Shown: positions 35,261 to 45,494 of the stretch, in pieces
How positions within the stretch are numbered: the first letter of the stretch is position 1
Layout of the letters: every line of letters begins with the position of its first letter
Assembly: GCA_946800325.1 (NCBI GenBank)
Contig: OX326958.1
Span: 65,452,366-65,516,365, forward strand
Length of the DNA stretch: 64,000 nucleotides
DNA from: Luzula sylvatica
Lineage: Eukaryota; Streptophyta; Magnoliopsida; Poales; Juncaceae
Direction of reading: 5' to 3'
Program-made: the position numbers and the translations under genes
Notes under the pieces: generated by a model
What the model was told of the DNA's origin: nothing
What the model saw: only the letters and a program-made list of their open reading frames with translations
Databases searched by the model: none

Positions 35261-37740
35261 ACATGCTTTTTGTATAATTTATTTAAATAACATTTGTGCG
35301 AGTGTGTTTAAACTCAATTTATATAATCATGATATGTTTGCAAATATATTGATATCAATAAATGCATTATAATTAATAAATGTTCATGAAATTTGTCCAT
35401 CATAGATATATGCATTATAATTAATAAGGATCCATGAAATTTGTCCATCATTATAAATTCTTACAAAATAAATAAAATATAACATGTTATATTTCAAACA
35501 AAATTAAAGTTTCAAAATAAAAATAAAAGAAAAACCGTGAATAATACATATAAAATTGAAATATATATTCGAAATATCATCAATTAAAAAAAAACACAAT
35601 TATAAATTATACCATAAGAAATTAACAATTGAATCATAGTTTCATACATGAATTATATATGGAGTCCCAATAACACAAAAATAACATTTACTAATATTAA
35701 CATATCATAAATTATTTATGTGTTAATTAAACGTATCAATTAACATTTAATTAAGTCAATGTTAATCAATTTAGTTTGTTACCTCATCGAAGATATTGTA
35801 ATGAGTTTGGGGGACCAAGTAAATTTTCTTTCATATATGAGGTATAATTTGGATTGAAATAGAAAAAAAAAACAGCAGAATACGTGGCAATTTGTGGTTG
35901 TATATTCAAAATTATAACGATAGTAGTATTTGAACATATCTGATATATTTGTAGCCTTGATTATTTAGAAATCATATTTCATATTGCCTTGAATATATTA
36001 ATATTAATATATGATATAAATGTACAACACATACTAGTGAGCATATTATGCTATTTTATTTTCGTTATAAAAGTGTTGTGTTGTTTACTATTTGAATATT
36101 ATTGATCTAACATGTTATGAATGTATTTTTTTTATTTTTGTTATTTGACATGAATGTGTTTTTATGTTCTATGTTGACGAGTAAATTATACCATAATAAC
36201 AAATTATGTTAGTATATATATATATATAAGGTACACATTAAGAGTGTTCCGATTAATCCTATCCCCCGCGTATCGCGTACCGCGTACCGGTTTCATGTTG
36301 TAATGGAATGAACTAAAATCCTTGTTGTCCATTATATTCTTGCACATACATACGTCATATATACAAATGCACATATAATGTATTTACTCGACAAACCTAG
36401 GGAAGTTAGGTAGCTAGTACGTAAAATAAATCTTAGGCCTCTCCTTCACTTCACAAGTACATTTATCTAGTCAAAATTTATCTTTATTTCCGAATTAATT
36501 GCACTATTTCTTCCAAAATTTCTTTGTATTATCCAACAGTAAGACCCCATTTGCTTTGTTGTGTTCCAAATACCAATTCAGGAGATCTTGTAACCACTTG
36601 CAAGATTTTTTTTTTTTTTTTTTTTTTGAACAGGTGGCAGTGCCGACCTCGTGTTTGTATTAATGGGGGTAAGAAATTTTTCATCATTTGGATTTACAGG
36701 GAGATGAAGGTAAAAACTATAGGGGAGAAAATAAGAAATAATTGTGTACAAATTATTAGAAATTCGGTTAGTTATATTTAACTAAACTAATTAGGATTTG
36801 TTTTTTGAAATAGGATTTGTTTCTTTGGTCCGTGAGGAGAAAATCAAAGTTCAAAAAACCAACAACAATCACAATTCAAATAAACCGTTTATTATAAACG
36901 TACTGCTGAAAATCATAAGAGTATAATACAAACGTAATACAAAAACGCAAAGAACCCTCAACTCTAGAAGATGAGTTCAGTTAAAAGCCATGAAAATTCT
37001 CTCAAGATTATAACTCTATTGTCTTTTTGGGATTATCTAGTTTGCACCAAAGAAGAGGCATTGGGATCTTATTTATACGCAAAGGGACAGAGGATTGGTA
37101 AATATGGCAAAAAGTTGTTAGGGTTTCTTTGGCTATATAAATTTGTAACTTGAAGGCAAGTTCTGAATGATTTTCGTTCCTTGGAATTGAAAATATGACT
37201 TATTGTGTCTCTAATATTTATTGTATATTTTTGAAAATTTTATTATAAACATGATTTCTTGTTATTTTTAAATATTTAATTTCATAAACATATAATATAA
37301 ATAAGCTTTTGTTCAATTTATTACAAGTGTATAATTCTGAAAATAAATTTTATGTGTTTCTTAACATATAATAAACAATTGAATAGAGGAAAAAAGAAAT
37401 TCTGAAAAAAAATATAAGACAATTTTCAAACATATGCATTTAATAATAGGAACAAAATAAAGCATATTTCAATTTTTCTCATAAACTGCTCTCAATTCCC
37501 AAATATCGCTCTTAAAATATCACCATATTTTAAAAAAAAACTAAAATTGTTTTCTGAAACTAGTATGCTGATACATTGCTATATTTGGAAAAATATAATA
37601 AATAAAGTTTTATACTCGATATTGCTCGTTATATTATATATAACATACATTTGTTTATATATTCTTATGTAGTAAAAAGAAATCGGATATTCTATTGTTA
37701 CCAAAAACTTCCGATCATCAATGTAAAGTATATAAAACTA
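35261..37740. other. AT-rich intergenic DNA
   Basis: No gene supported. A short GC patch near 36262 (CGCGTATCGCGTACCGCGTACCGG split over repeats of GCGTA) and a T run of about 20 at 36606-36627 are the only notable features. Confidence 0.5.
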
Positions 37741-37754
37741 GACTTTGTCTAACA

Positions 37755-37870
37755 TTTCAACGAGTCTGTAGATCAGTTGGTTGAGTATTTGTCAAAAAAA
37801 TATCATACGTTGTGAGAGATTGTAAATTCAAATCCCGTCGGCATCAATAAATGAACGACAAACAAATTTT
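37755..37870 (+). mobile_element. tRNA-derived SINE-like sequence
   Basis: TGTAGATCAGTTGGTTGAG resembles an RNA polymerase III A box. About 55 bases later, TTCAAATCCCGTCGGC resembles a B box and T-arm. The acceptor stem and anticodon arm do not fold into a standard tRNA, and poly-A/T-rich sequence follows. This fits a SINE or tRNA pseudogene. Confidence 0.55.
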
Positions 37871-38559
37871 TTCCCTTTATTATTAAAAGAAAGCTATGTT
37901 AACATAATTTCATATTGTCTTGTTCAATCAAACCACAGAAAATATTAGGAAGGATCACATGATGCCATGATGGACATTCAAAAATGATTGTTATAGGGGA
38001 CCGACTTTTACCTGATTGTCTGTGTTTTGTTCTGTGCTCGAATAAAAAGATACTCATTTACAGTATAATTAAAAATACAACTCGTTACATTAAATACTAC
38101 AAATACTTGCATATGTAATATTTTTCTAGAATTCTTTAAAAAAAGTCCTAATTTTATTTTATATATACAAAAAAATTCATCACTTTTTGGATATTTAAAA
38201 AAACTCAAATCAAAAGTTTTATTTTCTAACTATATACAGTTTTTTATAAAATATATATCATCTTTACAACGTATAACTTCAAAAAGAAACATTTAACTGT
38301 TTAGTGGTGCGTTGCTTTATATCATACCACTATAATTTCAAGGAATGGTAATGCAAACATGGCAATTTAGGTGGCATTTGTGAATGTTATATTCTGGTAT
38401 GATCTTGGTTGATTTTATGCTAAAATTTGCCATTAATTATCATAGAGAATGGTAGCCTTATTTAAGATTAATTGCCTTTTTAAGGCAAATATAAATAGAG
38501 AATATTTTAATTGCTTGAATTAATCAGGATTCGTTATATTTGATAAATTGTGTTGGCAC

Positions 38560-38627
38560 CTCACATACTTTCTATATAAGTATATATTCATACATTTTCA
38601 AGAAAGACACAGAACCAAAGAAAAACC
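38560..38627 (+). promoter_or_regulatory. TATA box and leader of the TPD1-like gene
   Basis: CTATATAAG at 38572-38580 lies 48 bp before the start codon, the common spacing for a plant TATA box with a short leader. The start is embedded in an A-rich AAAAACCATGGC context. Confidence 0.55.
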
Positions 38628-39083
38628 ATGGCAAGCATTCTCAAGCTTTTAGCACTATGCATTCTTCTCTCTTGTTTTCTCTCTCAAGGTTTTGTTTTAT
38701 TTTTTTTCTTGTATTCTTATTCCATAACTACTGAGAACTAAATTAAATACCTTTTCTTTTACTCTTTCACAGGCAATGCTGAATGTTCCTTGAAGGACAT
38801 AAAAATAAAGCAAAACATCACGAGCTTCTCGATACATGGCAAGCCTGAATATTCAGTAACGATTTTCAACGATTGCATATGCCAACAATACGACGTGCAT
38901 TTTGATCAAACTGGGTTCGAGACGACCGAGGAAATAGACCCAAGTATCTTGAACAAGGATGGCCTTGTCAACAACGGCCAAATGATGCCGCGAGATGAGG
39001 CGACCGCTCTTGTGTTCAAGTATGCATGGGACCAAATGTTTACCTTCAAACCGATAAGCTCTATGATTGCTTGCTCGAAATAG
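38628..39083 (+). CDS. TPD1-like small secreted protein, two exons
   Basis: A 123-residue protein of the TAPETUM DETERMINANT 1 family. Founding members are secreted ligands of the EMS1/EXS receptor kinase controlling anther tapetum fate. Exons 38628-38688 and 38773-39083 join in phase. Residues 1 to about 24 (MASILKLLALCILLSCFLSQ) are a clear signal peptide. The mature part has CSLKDIKIKQ, PEYSVTIFNDCIC, the diagnostic LVNNGQ block, and ends IACSK. Two cysteines usual in the family appear replaced: the one in the NCGWF-like position (here TGF) and the one before LVNNG (here DGLVNNG). It may therefore be a divergent TPD1-like member rather than an orthologue. No broken frame was seen. Confidence 0.82.
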
Positions 39084-39262
39084 ATAAGTAGTCAATTGTT
39101 GTTTGGTGGTTTAATTCGATGTTTTTTTTGAGGTAGTATGAATTTGATGTTGTTCCTTATGATTAACAAAGGTTTTAGTGATAATTTTTTAGTAGATTTT
39201 GAGCCCTTATATGATAAATGGATTTTTCTTTTTATATTTTAAAACATTGTAATAATACAGGA

Positions 39263-39585
39263 AGCGGGTCTTCCCCAAAGAATTTTGGACAAGAATATGT
39301 TTAAAGTCCTTTCATATATTGTATCCGATGATTAATATTTGTTAATATACGTATTTACATTTAAATCCTTATCTTATTTTAAAATTACAAAGGTATATTT
39401 ATATTAATAAAAATCATATTAAATTGTATAATTTTTTGTATGGAATGTAGATAATCAATGTAATTTTGTCTTGTGTTTTAGAAATATGATAAGAAAAAAT
39501 CGATTAAAATTACATGAAAATATGATATTATGAAAGTTTTTGGACAAATTCTAGTCCAAAATTCTTTGGACAAGACCCGGACGCA
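39263..39585. mobile_element. MITE with long inverted repeats (about 320 bp)
   Basis: The left end starts CGGGTCTTCCCCAAAGAATT and continues TTGGACAAGAAT. The complement of the right end reads CGGGTCTTGTCCAAAGAATT, then TTGGACTAGAAT. The terminal inverted repeats are therefore about 32 bp. Flanking AATAATAC and AATATTAC may be a decayed 8-bp duplication. Confidence 0.75.
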
Positions 39586-39860
39586 ATATTACAACTGTCA
39601 GTTATAACAAAGCAAAATATAATTTGCTCCCTCATTTTCTCGTATATTCCCCACACTAATTTATCTCATAATTACCAAAGTGAATTAACAATTAATTCAT
39701 GATTAATAAAAATTAGTATGTAATTAGAGTATTCATCAATTAATAATTAATTAGGAATATTAAAAAATTAATAATTAATTATTAACTGAGAGATAATTAT
39801 TGTTTAATCATGAATTAACAAAGTGTGAGAAAAATGAAAGACACGATAGAAGGCCCCTAT

Positions 39861-39868
<8 letters not shown>

Positions 39869-39911
<43 letters not shown>
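39869..39911. repeat. (TA)n microsatellite
   Basis: Pure AT dinucleotide run, read directly. Confidence 0.9.
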
Positions 39912-39913
<2 letters not shown>

Positions 39914-40139
39914 TCGAATCTCGCCTCCAATATCCAAAGAAAGTACCTGAGATTTAGAGAGGCATACAACAATACATACAAAAAATATACGAATTATTCT
40001 ATCACTCCCAGAGACTGTTTGATAAACTAGAATTATAAATAAATAATGAAAAGTGAAATATATTATTTCATGTGAAGGAAAACTAAGAAGTAATTGAAAA
40101 TGAATTTAATTGGTCGACTAATTGTTTAAAGATATATAT

Positions 40140-40213
40140 TAGGGCCGTTTGATATGCATTATTTTTTAGGATTTTGAAGGATTTCCGGATTATTTAGAAA
40201 AAAATGGAATGAT
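40140..40213. other. Left flank: probable old MITE hit by the LTR retrotransposon
   Basis: GGGCCGTTTGATATGCATT at about 40143 resembles the start of a common plant MITE. The retrotransposon is inserted 70 bp into it and flanking sequence resumes at 51086. Low confidence in the family. Confidence 0.35.
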
Positions 40214-40218
40214 GATTA
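40214..40218. repeat. Left target site duplication GATTA
   Basis: Identical to 51086-51090 immediately outside the other LTR. Confidence 0.92.
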
Positions 40219-41624
40219 TGTTGTTTAATTCTAATCTAGAGGGGGGTAAATTTGGCAATCTACCTTACACTTAGTTTAGATTTAAACCTAATTTAGGGTG
40301 CGGAATAAATAATAATTTAGATGATAAAGATGATACCGTACAAACACTTTGACACAAGATGTTTGTTTACGAAGTTCGGTAGGTGGTTGCTTTGTAGCTT
40401 TAACTCACCCTTTACTCGCTTAATTGACCGACTCAATTATTTGCGAGTACCTACGTCTCCGGGAATGCCTTGTGCCTCTTTTTGGCTTTCGATTGAAGTC
40501 CAACTCAACTCGATTACAAGGATTTGCCTATATCGATTTACACGCTTCTATCGATCTATAGCTTAGGCTCTTTACAATTTGTTGCACTAGCCTATTACAC
40601 TTTTTCACTAATCGAGCTACAACGTGATCGGTCACGTGAGTGGGATACGATTAGTGGAGAATATCGAAAGTAGATCAATGATCTAAAGAGGTTTCTCAAG
40701 CTATCAATGGATATAGATAATCACAGCTTAGGGTTTCTCTCTTTTTAGGTTTGAATGTTTTAAAAATGAAGGCTTGGAGAGAGAGACCCATGAAGGATTC
40801 TATTTATACTCTCTATAGAAATCCTTCAGAAAACTTGAAGTGCGTTCGAACGCATAAAGTCCGTTCAGAACGCACTTGTTGTTTGCACTAGCCGTTTCAA
40901 AATAACGTGCAAGTACATTTTGGGTCCGTTCGAACGGACAATGTCCGTGCGTAACGGACTCAATTATACATAGTATTTTGCGTTCACAGGAACAAGAGTC
41001 CGTTCAACGCACTGAAAAGTGGGTGAACGGATTCCAGGTTGTCCGTTCGAACGCACATGTGTGGTCGTTCGAACGCAAACATCCCTGTGACGTTTTCCGT
41101 TCACAGGAAGGATTGTCCGTTCAACGCACTCAGAAGGTGGGTGAACGGATTCTAATTGTCCGTTCGAACGGACATGATTGTTCGTTCGAACGCACACATC
41201 CCTGTGACACGTTTGGTTCTAATCAAGCTTTAAAGTTTTGATATGTAGCAAGTCCGTTCTGAACGGACTTTGAGTTCGTTCAGAACGCACTTCCTGCTTG
41301 ACTGAACTCTTTGTTATTTTGAATATGATTTTACTTGAGTTCTACTAGGTTTGTACCTAAGGTTTATTTGTCGCGTATCCCACTCACGGAAGGCTTCAAC
41401 ATCTTGAGTCTTGATGTATTCCAATGGCCTTCCTTGTGTTCTTCTTTTCTTGTTTATGTTGAGACTTCATGTCCTGATTCTTGATGTAGTCCAATGAAGT
41501 CTTCCTTCACAAATCCTCCTTCATTTTCGTATCGTACCTATGTTATCCTGCACATTTCTGGATGTATACATTAGTAATGACAGTGTTTTGAAATAATCAA
41601 ACTATCAGGAAATTTGAACCAACA
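40219..41624 (-). mobile_element. 3-prime LTR of the gag-only element
   Basis: 1406 bp, TGTTG...CAACA. Read on the minus strand, a palindrome array (41290-40845) precedes a TATA box GTATAAATA (40809-40801). The remaining approximately 580 bp would be R-U5. Confidence 0.92.
40845..41290 (-). promoter_or_regulatory. Paired-palindrome array in the U3 of the 3-prime LTR
   Basis: Dyad sites of the type (G)TCCGTTCGAACGGA(C) or TGCGTTCGAACGCA occur in pairs separated by roughly 7-10 bases, for example GTCCGTTCGAACGGAC at about 41159 followed by TTCGTTCGAACGCAC. About five pairs or part-pairs lie within 450 bp, directly upstream of the TATA box on the transcribed strand. Some sites carry an extra central base (CCGTTCTGAACGG). 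The layout is that of a multi-site binding platform for a dimeric protein. The protein is unknown. Confidence 0.8.
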
Positions 41625-41637
41625 AACTCCCCCTTTT
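41625..41637 (-). promoter_or_regulatory. Polypurine tract
   Basis: On the minus strand AAAAGGGGGAGTT directly abuts the 3-prime LTR. It primes plus-strand synthesis in LTR elements and fixes the element's orientation. Confidence 0.88.
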
Positions 41638-41904
41638 GATTAATTTCAAAACACTGTCGGTTTGGAGAGTTTCACCATTTAGTTGAGAACTTTCCGTACG
41701 ATCGTTTCTCCCCCATTTTGAAAGAGATCAAAAGGGCCAAGGAGACTTCATCAACGGAAGGCTCCCCCTAAATGCGAGCTCCCCCTCAAAGAATGAATTG
41801 ATGAATGTATGAGCTCGTAAATATGATCACATTCTTTTGTTTTGAATGATGACAATCTTTTCAATTTTAGCAGATTTAAGGAAAATAAAACAATTTTTGT
41901 GTTT

Positions 41905-41952
41905 GTGTGCGTTCCGAACGGAAAAAGTGATGCGTTCGAACGCACTTGCATC
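41905..41952. promoter_or_regulatory. Isolated palindrome pair downstream of ORF2
   Basis: TGCGTTCCGAACGGA and TGCGTTCGAACGCA stand eight bases apart, the same paired layout as in the LTR. It lies between ORF2 and the polypurine tract. Confidence 0.7.
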
Positions 41953-42167
41953 TGAACTGACAGGTAAAGAAAATCAAAGTGGATGCACCAGTTGATAATA
42001 CTCAGACTGACACTAAATCAAATCTACTCAGTTCAAGGCATGACACATGCCGATACAACCACACACATAACACTAAACAAATCAATTGTTCACAAATAAA
42101 ACTCACGACATAACACCTAGATTATAACACACACACATTAAACTTTTGACATCTCCGGCAATCACAT

Positions 42168-43778
42168 CTAATTGGGGCCGGTGTAAGGGTTCTGTTCGGG
42201 TTGGGCGCTCGGATCAGCTGCGAAGAAGGCGTCGGTATTGAATTGTCCCGAGTTGGAGTCCGTTGGATGCTCGGTGGTATGATGGGGAGAGGTACGCGGG
42301 ACTCGGTCTTGGGGTGCCGTGTACGGCCCGAAGCGATTTCCAAGGTGAACATAGAGGTCGGAAAATTGACGACCCACGTTCTCGATCATCCTGGTCTCGG
42401 AAGCATGCAGGTCCTCACGAAATGCGTCTCGCATTATTCGTCCATGTTGTTCAACCCGCTCATCCATCTCCTCGAATAACGCCTTCATATAAGCAAATCT
42501 CCTTTCGTCGTGTTCTGAGGGGGCGTTAGAGCTTTCTGCACCCTCCTTCTTCTTACGTTTTCGATCCGGTGCTTCACCGCTTTGGTCAGTATAGGCAGGG
42601 TCGGCGTTTGCCTCTTCCTCGGTTTGGGAGTCACCCTCCAGCCACCGGGTAGGATTGCGAGGAAGGTGGAACGCCTCCGCATCTTTAGAGGGACTGATAA
42701 CCCAACCTTGGACGTTCGATGAATACCGATATCCAAGACGTTGGAGGTTTGCTTTAGATGCGAGATTGGTTGGCTGTTCCGATCGGAAGTCCCACTCGTT
42801 CTCCGGGATTGAAACTCCTTGGAGTTCCAACATCCGGGCAATCAACGTTCCGTAAGGTAACGAGGCATTTCTTTGGCTCAGGACGCTTTCCATGTGACTT
42901 AGTATGAGATACGGCACATGGACGGGTAATTGATCATTGTACCACATACGATACAATAGCATAATATTTCTATTTTCTAAATTTGCCTTCAATTTCGCGA
43001 CAGGAGTAAGAATATTATTACCGATTTCCCAAACGAATTTCTCAGGAGCTGCCAAGTGCGATGCCGATTCTTGTGAATGGTATCGATTTGTAACCACCTT
43101 CTTCATTGGTTCGATAATGGCGGCTTCGAGTCTTCCCTTGCGTGCGTTGTAGATCTTCTCTCCATCATCCTTGAGACCCAGCAACTCGCACAGATTTTCA
43201 ACCGAGATCTCAACTTGTTCACGGAGGATATAGGAGGTTATCTTCTCTAGAGCATGGTTGAATACGGCGTTTGCATAGAACAATCGAGTGATGACTTCGT
43301 AGAACGGCTCTTTAAGACACGCAAGATTTGCGAATCCCCATCTTCTCTCGATTGCCTCGATCTTGTCGAAAAGATGAGGAATATTTGGTGGAAACTCGTA
43401 GTAGTAGCATTTCGCGATGGATCTCCTTGCCACCACGTCGTTGAAGAGAGTTCCGGCCTCCAGATTTCGAAAGAGATGTTCATTGTTTATATTTTTGAAA
43501 TCATAGTCTGCTTTCAAGATTTCTTGCCTCCTAGGCTTCTTAGCTGCCTTCTTCTGTTGAGGTGGAGCTCTCGGCCTTGGTTGAGTGTTGGAGCTCTCCC
43601 CTTCCTTCTTCTTTCCCTTCGAATTCCCTCTAGCAAGCAAGATCTTAGCAGCATTCATGGTGATGATCCTTAATGGAGAAGGAGAGTAAGGATTTTGGTG
43701 AGAGATAGAGTTAGAAAATAGGTTTTTGGGAAGAGAACGAAGAAGAGATTGAGTTAAGATGAGATCGTGTCCCTTCAA
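42168..43778 (-). CDS. ORF2 of the retrotransposon: putative plant transposon protein domain (Transposase_32-like)
   Basis: Uninterrupted 536-codon frame in the same orientation as gag. The likely start is Met41 (MNAAKILLARG), since the preceding residues look like untranslated leader. A basic Lys/Arg/Pro-rich segment (about 55-90) precedes a globular region (about 95-300) with HLFRNLEAGTLFNDVVARRS, a FYANA motif and VENLCELLGL. This matches my memory of the plant-specific putative plant transposon protein domain (PF20167) found widely in plant retroelement ORFs. A second basic patch RKRKKKEG (about 408-415) could be a nuclear signal, followed by a heptad-like helix (MKALFEEMDERVEQHGRIM). It has no reverse transcriptase or integrase motif. 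Its function is unknown. A role in binding the element's palindromes is only a hypothesis. Confidence 0.75.
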   Translation of the reverse strand: MKGHDLILTQSLLRSLPKNLFSNSISHQNPYSPSPLRIITMNAAKILLARGNSKGKKKEGESSNTQPRPRAPPQQKKAAKKPRRQEILKADYDFKNINNEHLFRNLEAGTLFNDVVARRSIAKCYYYEFPPNIPHLFDKIEAIERRWGFANLACLKEPFYEVITRLFYANAVFNHALEKITSYILREQVEISVENLCELLGLKDDGEKIYNARKGRLEAAIIEPMKKVVTNRYHSQESASHLAAPEKFVWEIGNNILTPVAKLKANLENRNIMLLYRMWYNDQLPVHVPYLILSHMESVLSQRNASLPYGTLIARMLELQGVSIPENEWDFRSEQPTNLASKANLQRLGYRYSSNVQGWVISPSKDAEAFHLPRNPTRWLEGDSQTEEEANADPAYTDQSGEAPDRKRKKKEGAESSNAPSEHDERRFAYMKALFEEMDERVEQHGRIMRDAFREDLHASETRMIENVGRQFSDLYVHLGNRFGPYTAPQDRVPRTSPHHTTEHPTDSNSGQFNTDAFFAADPSAQPEQNPYTGPN

Positions 43779-43798
43779 GTCTTTTCGTACGAAGATCT

Positions 43799-45438
43799 TG
43801 TTGGTTAATTCTAACCTAGAGGGGGTAAATTTGGCAATCTAACTTACACTTAGTTTAGATTTAAACCTAATTTACGGTGCGGAATAAATAATAATTTAGA
43901 TGATAAAGATGATACCGTACAAACACTTTGACACAAGATGTTTGTTTGTAACCTAGAGGGGGGTAAATTTGGCAATCTAACTTACACTTAGTTTAGATTT
44001 AAACCTAATTTACGGTGCGGAATAAATAATAATTTAGATGATAAAGATGATACCGTACAAACACTTTGACACAAGATGTTTGTTTATGAAGTTCGGTAGG
44101 TGGTTGCTTTGTAGCTTTAACTCACCCTTTACTCGCTTAATTGACCGACTCAATTATTTGCGAGTACCTACGTCTCCGGGAATGCCTTGTGCCTCTTTTT
44201 GGCTTTCGATTGAATTCCAACTCAACTCGATTACAAGGATTTGCCTAGATCGATTTACACGCTTCTATCGATCTATAGCTAAGGCTCTTTACACTTTTTG
44301 TACTAGCCTATTACAATTTCTAAATACGAACTAAAACGTGATCGGTCACGCAAGTTGGGAATAGTATTTGAAGGGAGAAGAGGGAAATCTAATCTCTAAG
44401 AATGTTTTAGTAGATTATCTAACTCAATGGTATAGCAAGGATTCTCTCTTTGGAAGGTATAATTTTGGATAGTTGAAGTGGTGAGAGAGAATGAGGGAAG
44501 GGTTCTATTTATAGAACACATAGTCCCTTCCCTCACTTGCTTATTCTGAATAGTCCGTTGCAACGGACATATGGTCCGTTGCAACGGAGTGATTCAAAAA
44601 CTAACCGTTGGAGGCTGTCGTACTTGAATTTATTACACAGTCCGTTGTAACGTAAGTAGTCCGTTACAACGAAACTCTGTGTTAGCTAGTCCGTTGCCAC
44701 GGACTTGTGTCCGTTACAACGGACCTTCTACTGAGACAACACTTCATCTTTGGATTTAATTCCCGTTGCAACGGAGAGTTTTCCGTTACAACGGGATGAG
44801 GTGTTCCGTTGCAACGTATTGGTTAATCCGTTGCAACGGACGTATGTGTAAGTTTATACTGAAGTGAAGCAAGAATGTCCGTTACAACGGACATTGATGT
44901 CCGTTACAACGTACATTCTTCTGTGACAGGCTTCCTCATCGGAAATTAAAGAACGTTGCAACGGAGATAGAGTTCCGTTACAACGTACATTTCCGTTACA
45001 ACGTATTGGTGATTACGTTGCAACGGACTATACTGGTTTTTCCCATGTTGAATAAATCGAGTAGTTCCGTTACAACGGACTGGAATTCCGTTGCAACGGA
45101 CATACTGATTTCAGCCTTTTTTAATTGAATTCAAGTACTTTTTCATTGAGTTTAATCTTTTAAACAAGTTTAGAGATACCTATATATTGTATTGATGATT
45201 AGGTAGATATCCCAACTTGCGGAATCTTCTATGTCTTGATCTTCTTCGCAATTCTTCAATGTCTTGATTCATGTGCGTCTTGATTTTATCCGTGATTCTT
45301 TGACGTCTTTGATTGTTGTTATTCTTGATTGATCCTTTCATTTTGTACCTATCTCCTACACATTTATCTTGCTAGATTTCGTTAGTAGTATCGACATTGT
45401 ATTTGAGATAATCAAACAATAGGAAATTTGAACCAACA
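43799..45438 (-). mobile_element. Solo LTR of a sister family, inserted between ORF2 and the spacer
   Basis: 1640 bp, TGTTG...CAACA, flanked by a perfect 5-bp duplication GATCT (43794-43798 and 45439-45443). Its ends match the host element's LTR closely (43803-44290 against 40223-40560) but the U3 differs. It carries a tandem duplication of its first roughly 150 bp (AACCTAGAGGGGG restarts at about 43951). The minus-strand TATA box CTATAAATAG is at 44514-44505. Solo LTRs arise by recombination between the two LTRs of a full element. Confidence 0.92.
44551..45105 (-). promoter_or_regulatory. Paired-palindrome array with GTTGCAAC / GTTACAAC core
   Basis: About nine pairs of sites such as TCCGTTGCAACGGA and TCCGTTACAACGGA, members of a pair 6-10 bases apart and pairs about 60 bp apart, all upstream of the LTR's TATA box. 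The position and flanks (CCGTT...AACGG) match the host element's array, but the central four bases TCGA have become TGCA or TACA. Confidence 0.82.
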
Positions 45439-45494
45439 GATCTGAACCATCGTGTCCATTGATTAAGGTCGGTTGCATGCTCATGGGCAGAAAA

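Noticed and set aside
37755..37870. Functional tRNA gene
   Set aside because: A and B boxes are degenerate and the stems needed for a cloverleaf do not pair.
40845..41290. Palindromes as rho-independent terminators or CRISPR repeats
   Set aside because: Eukaryotic LTR context, no T-runs after the dyads, and the position upstream of a TATA box points to a promoter role.
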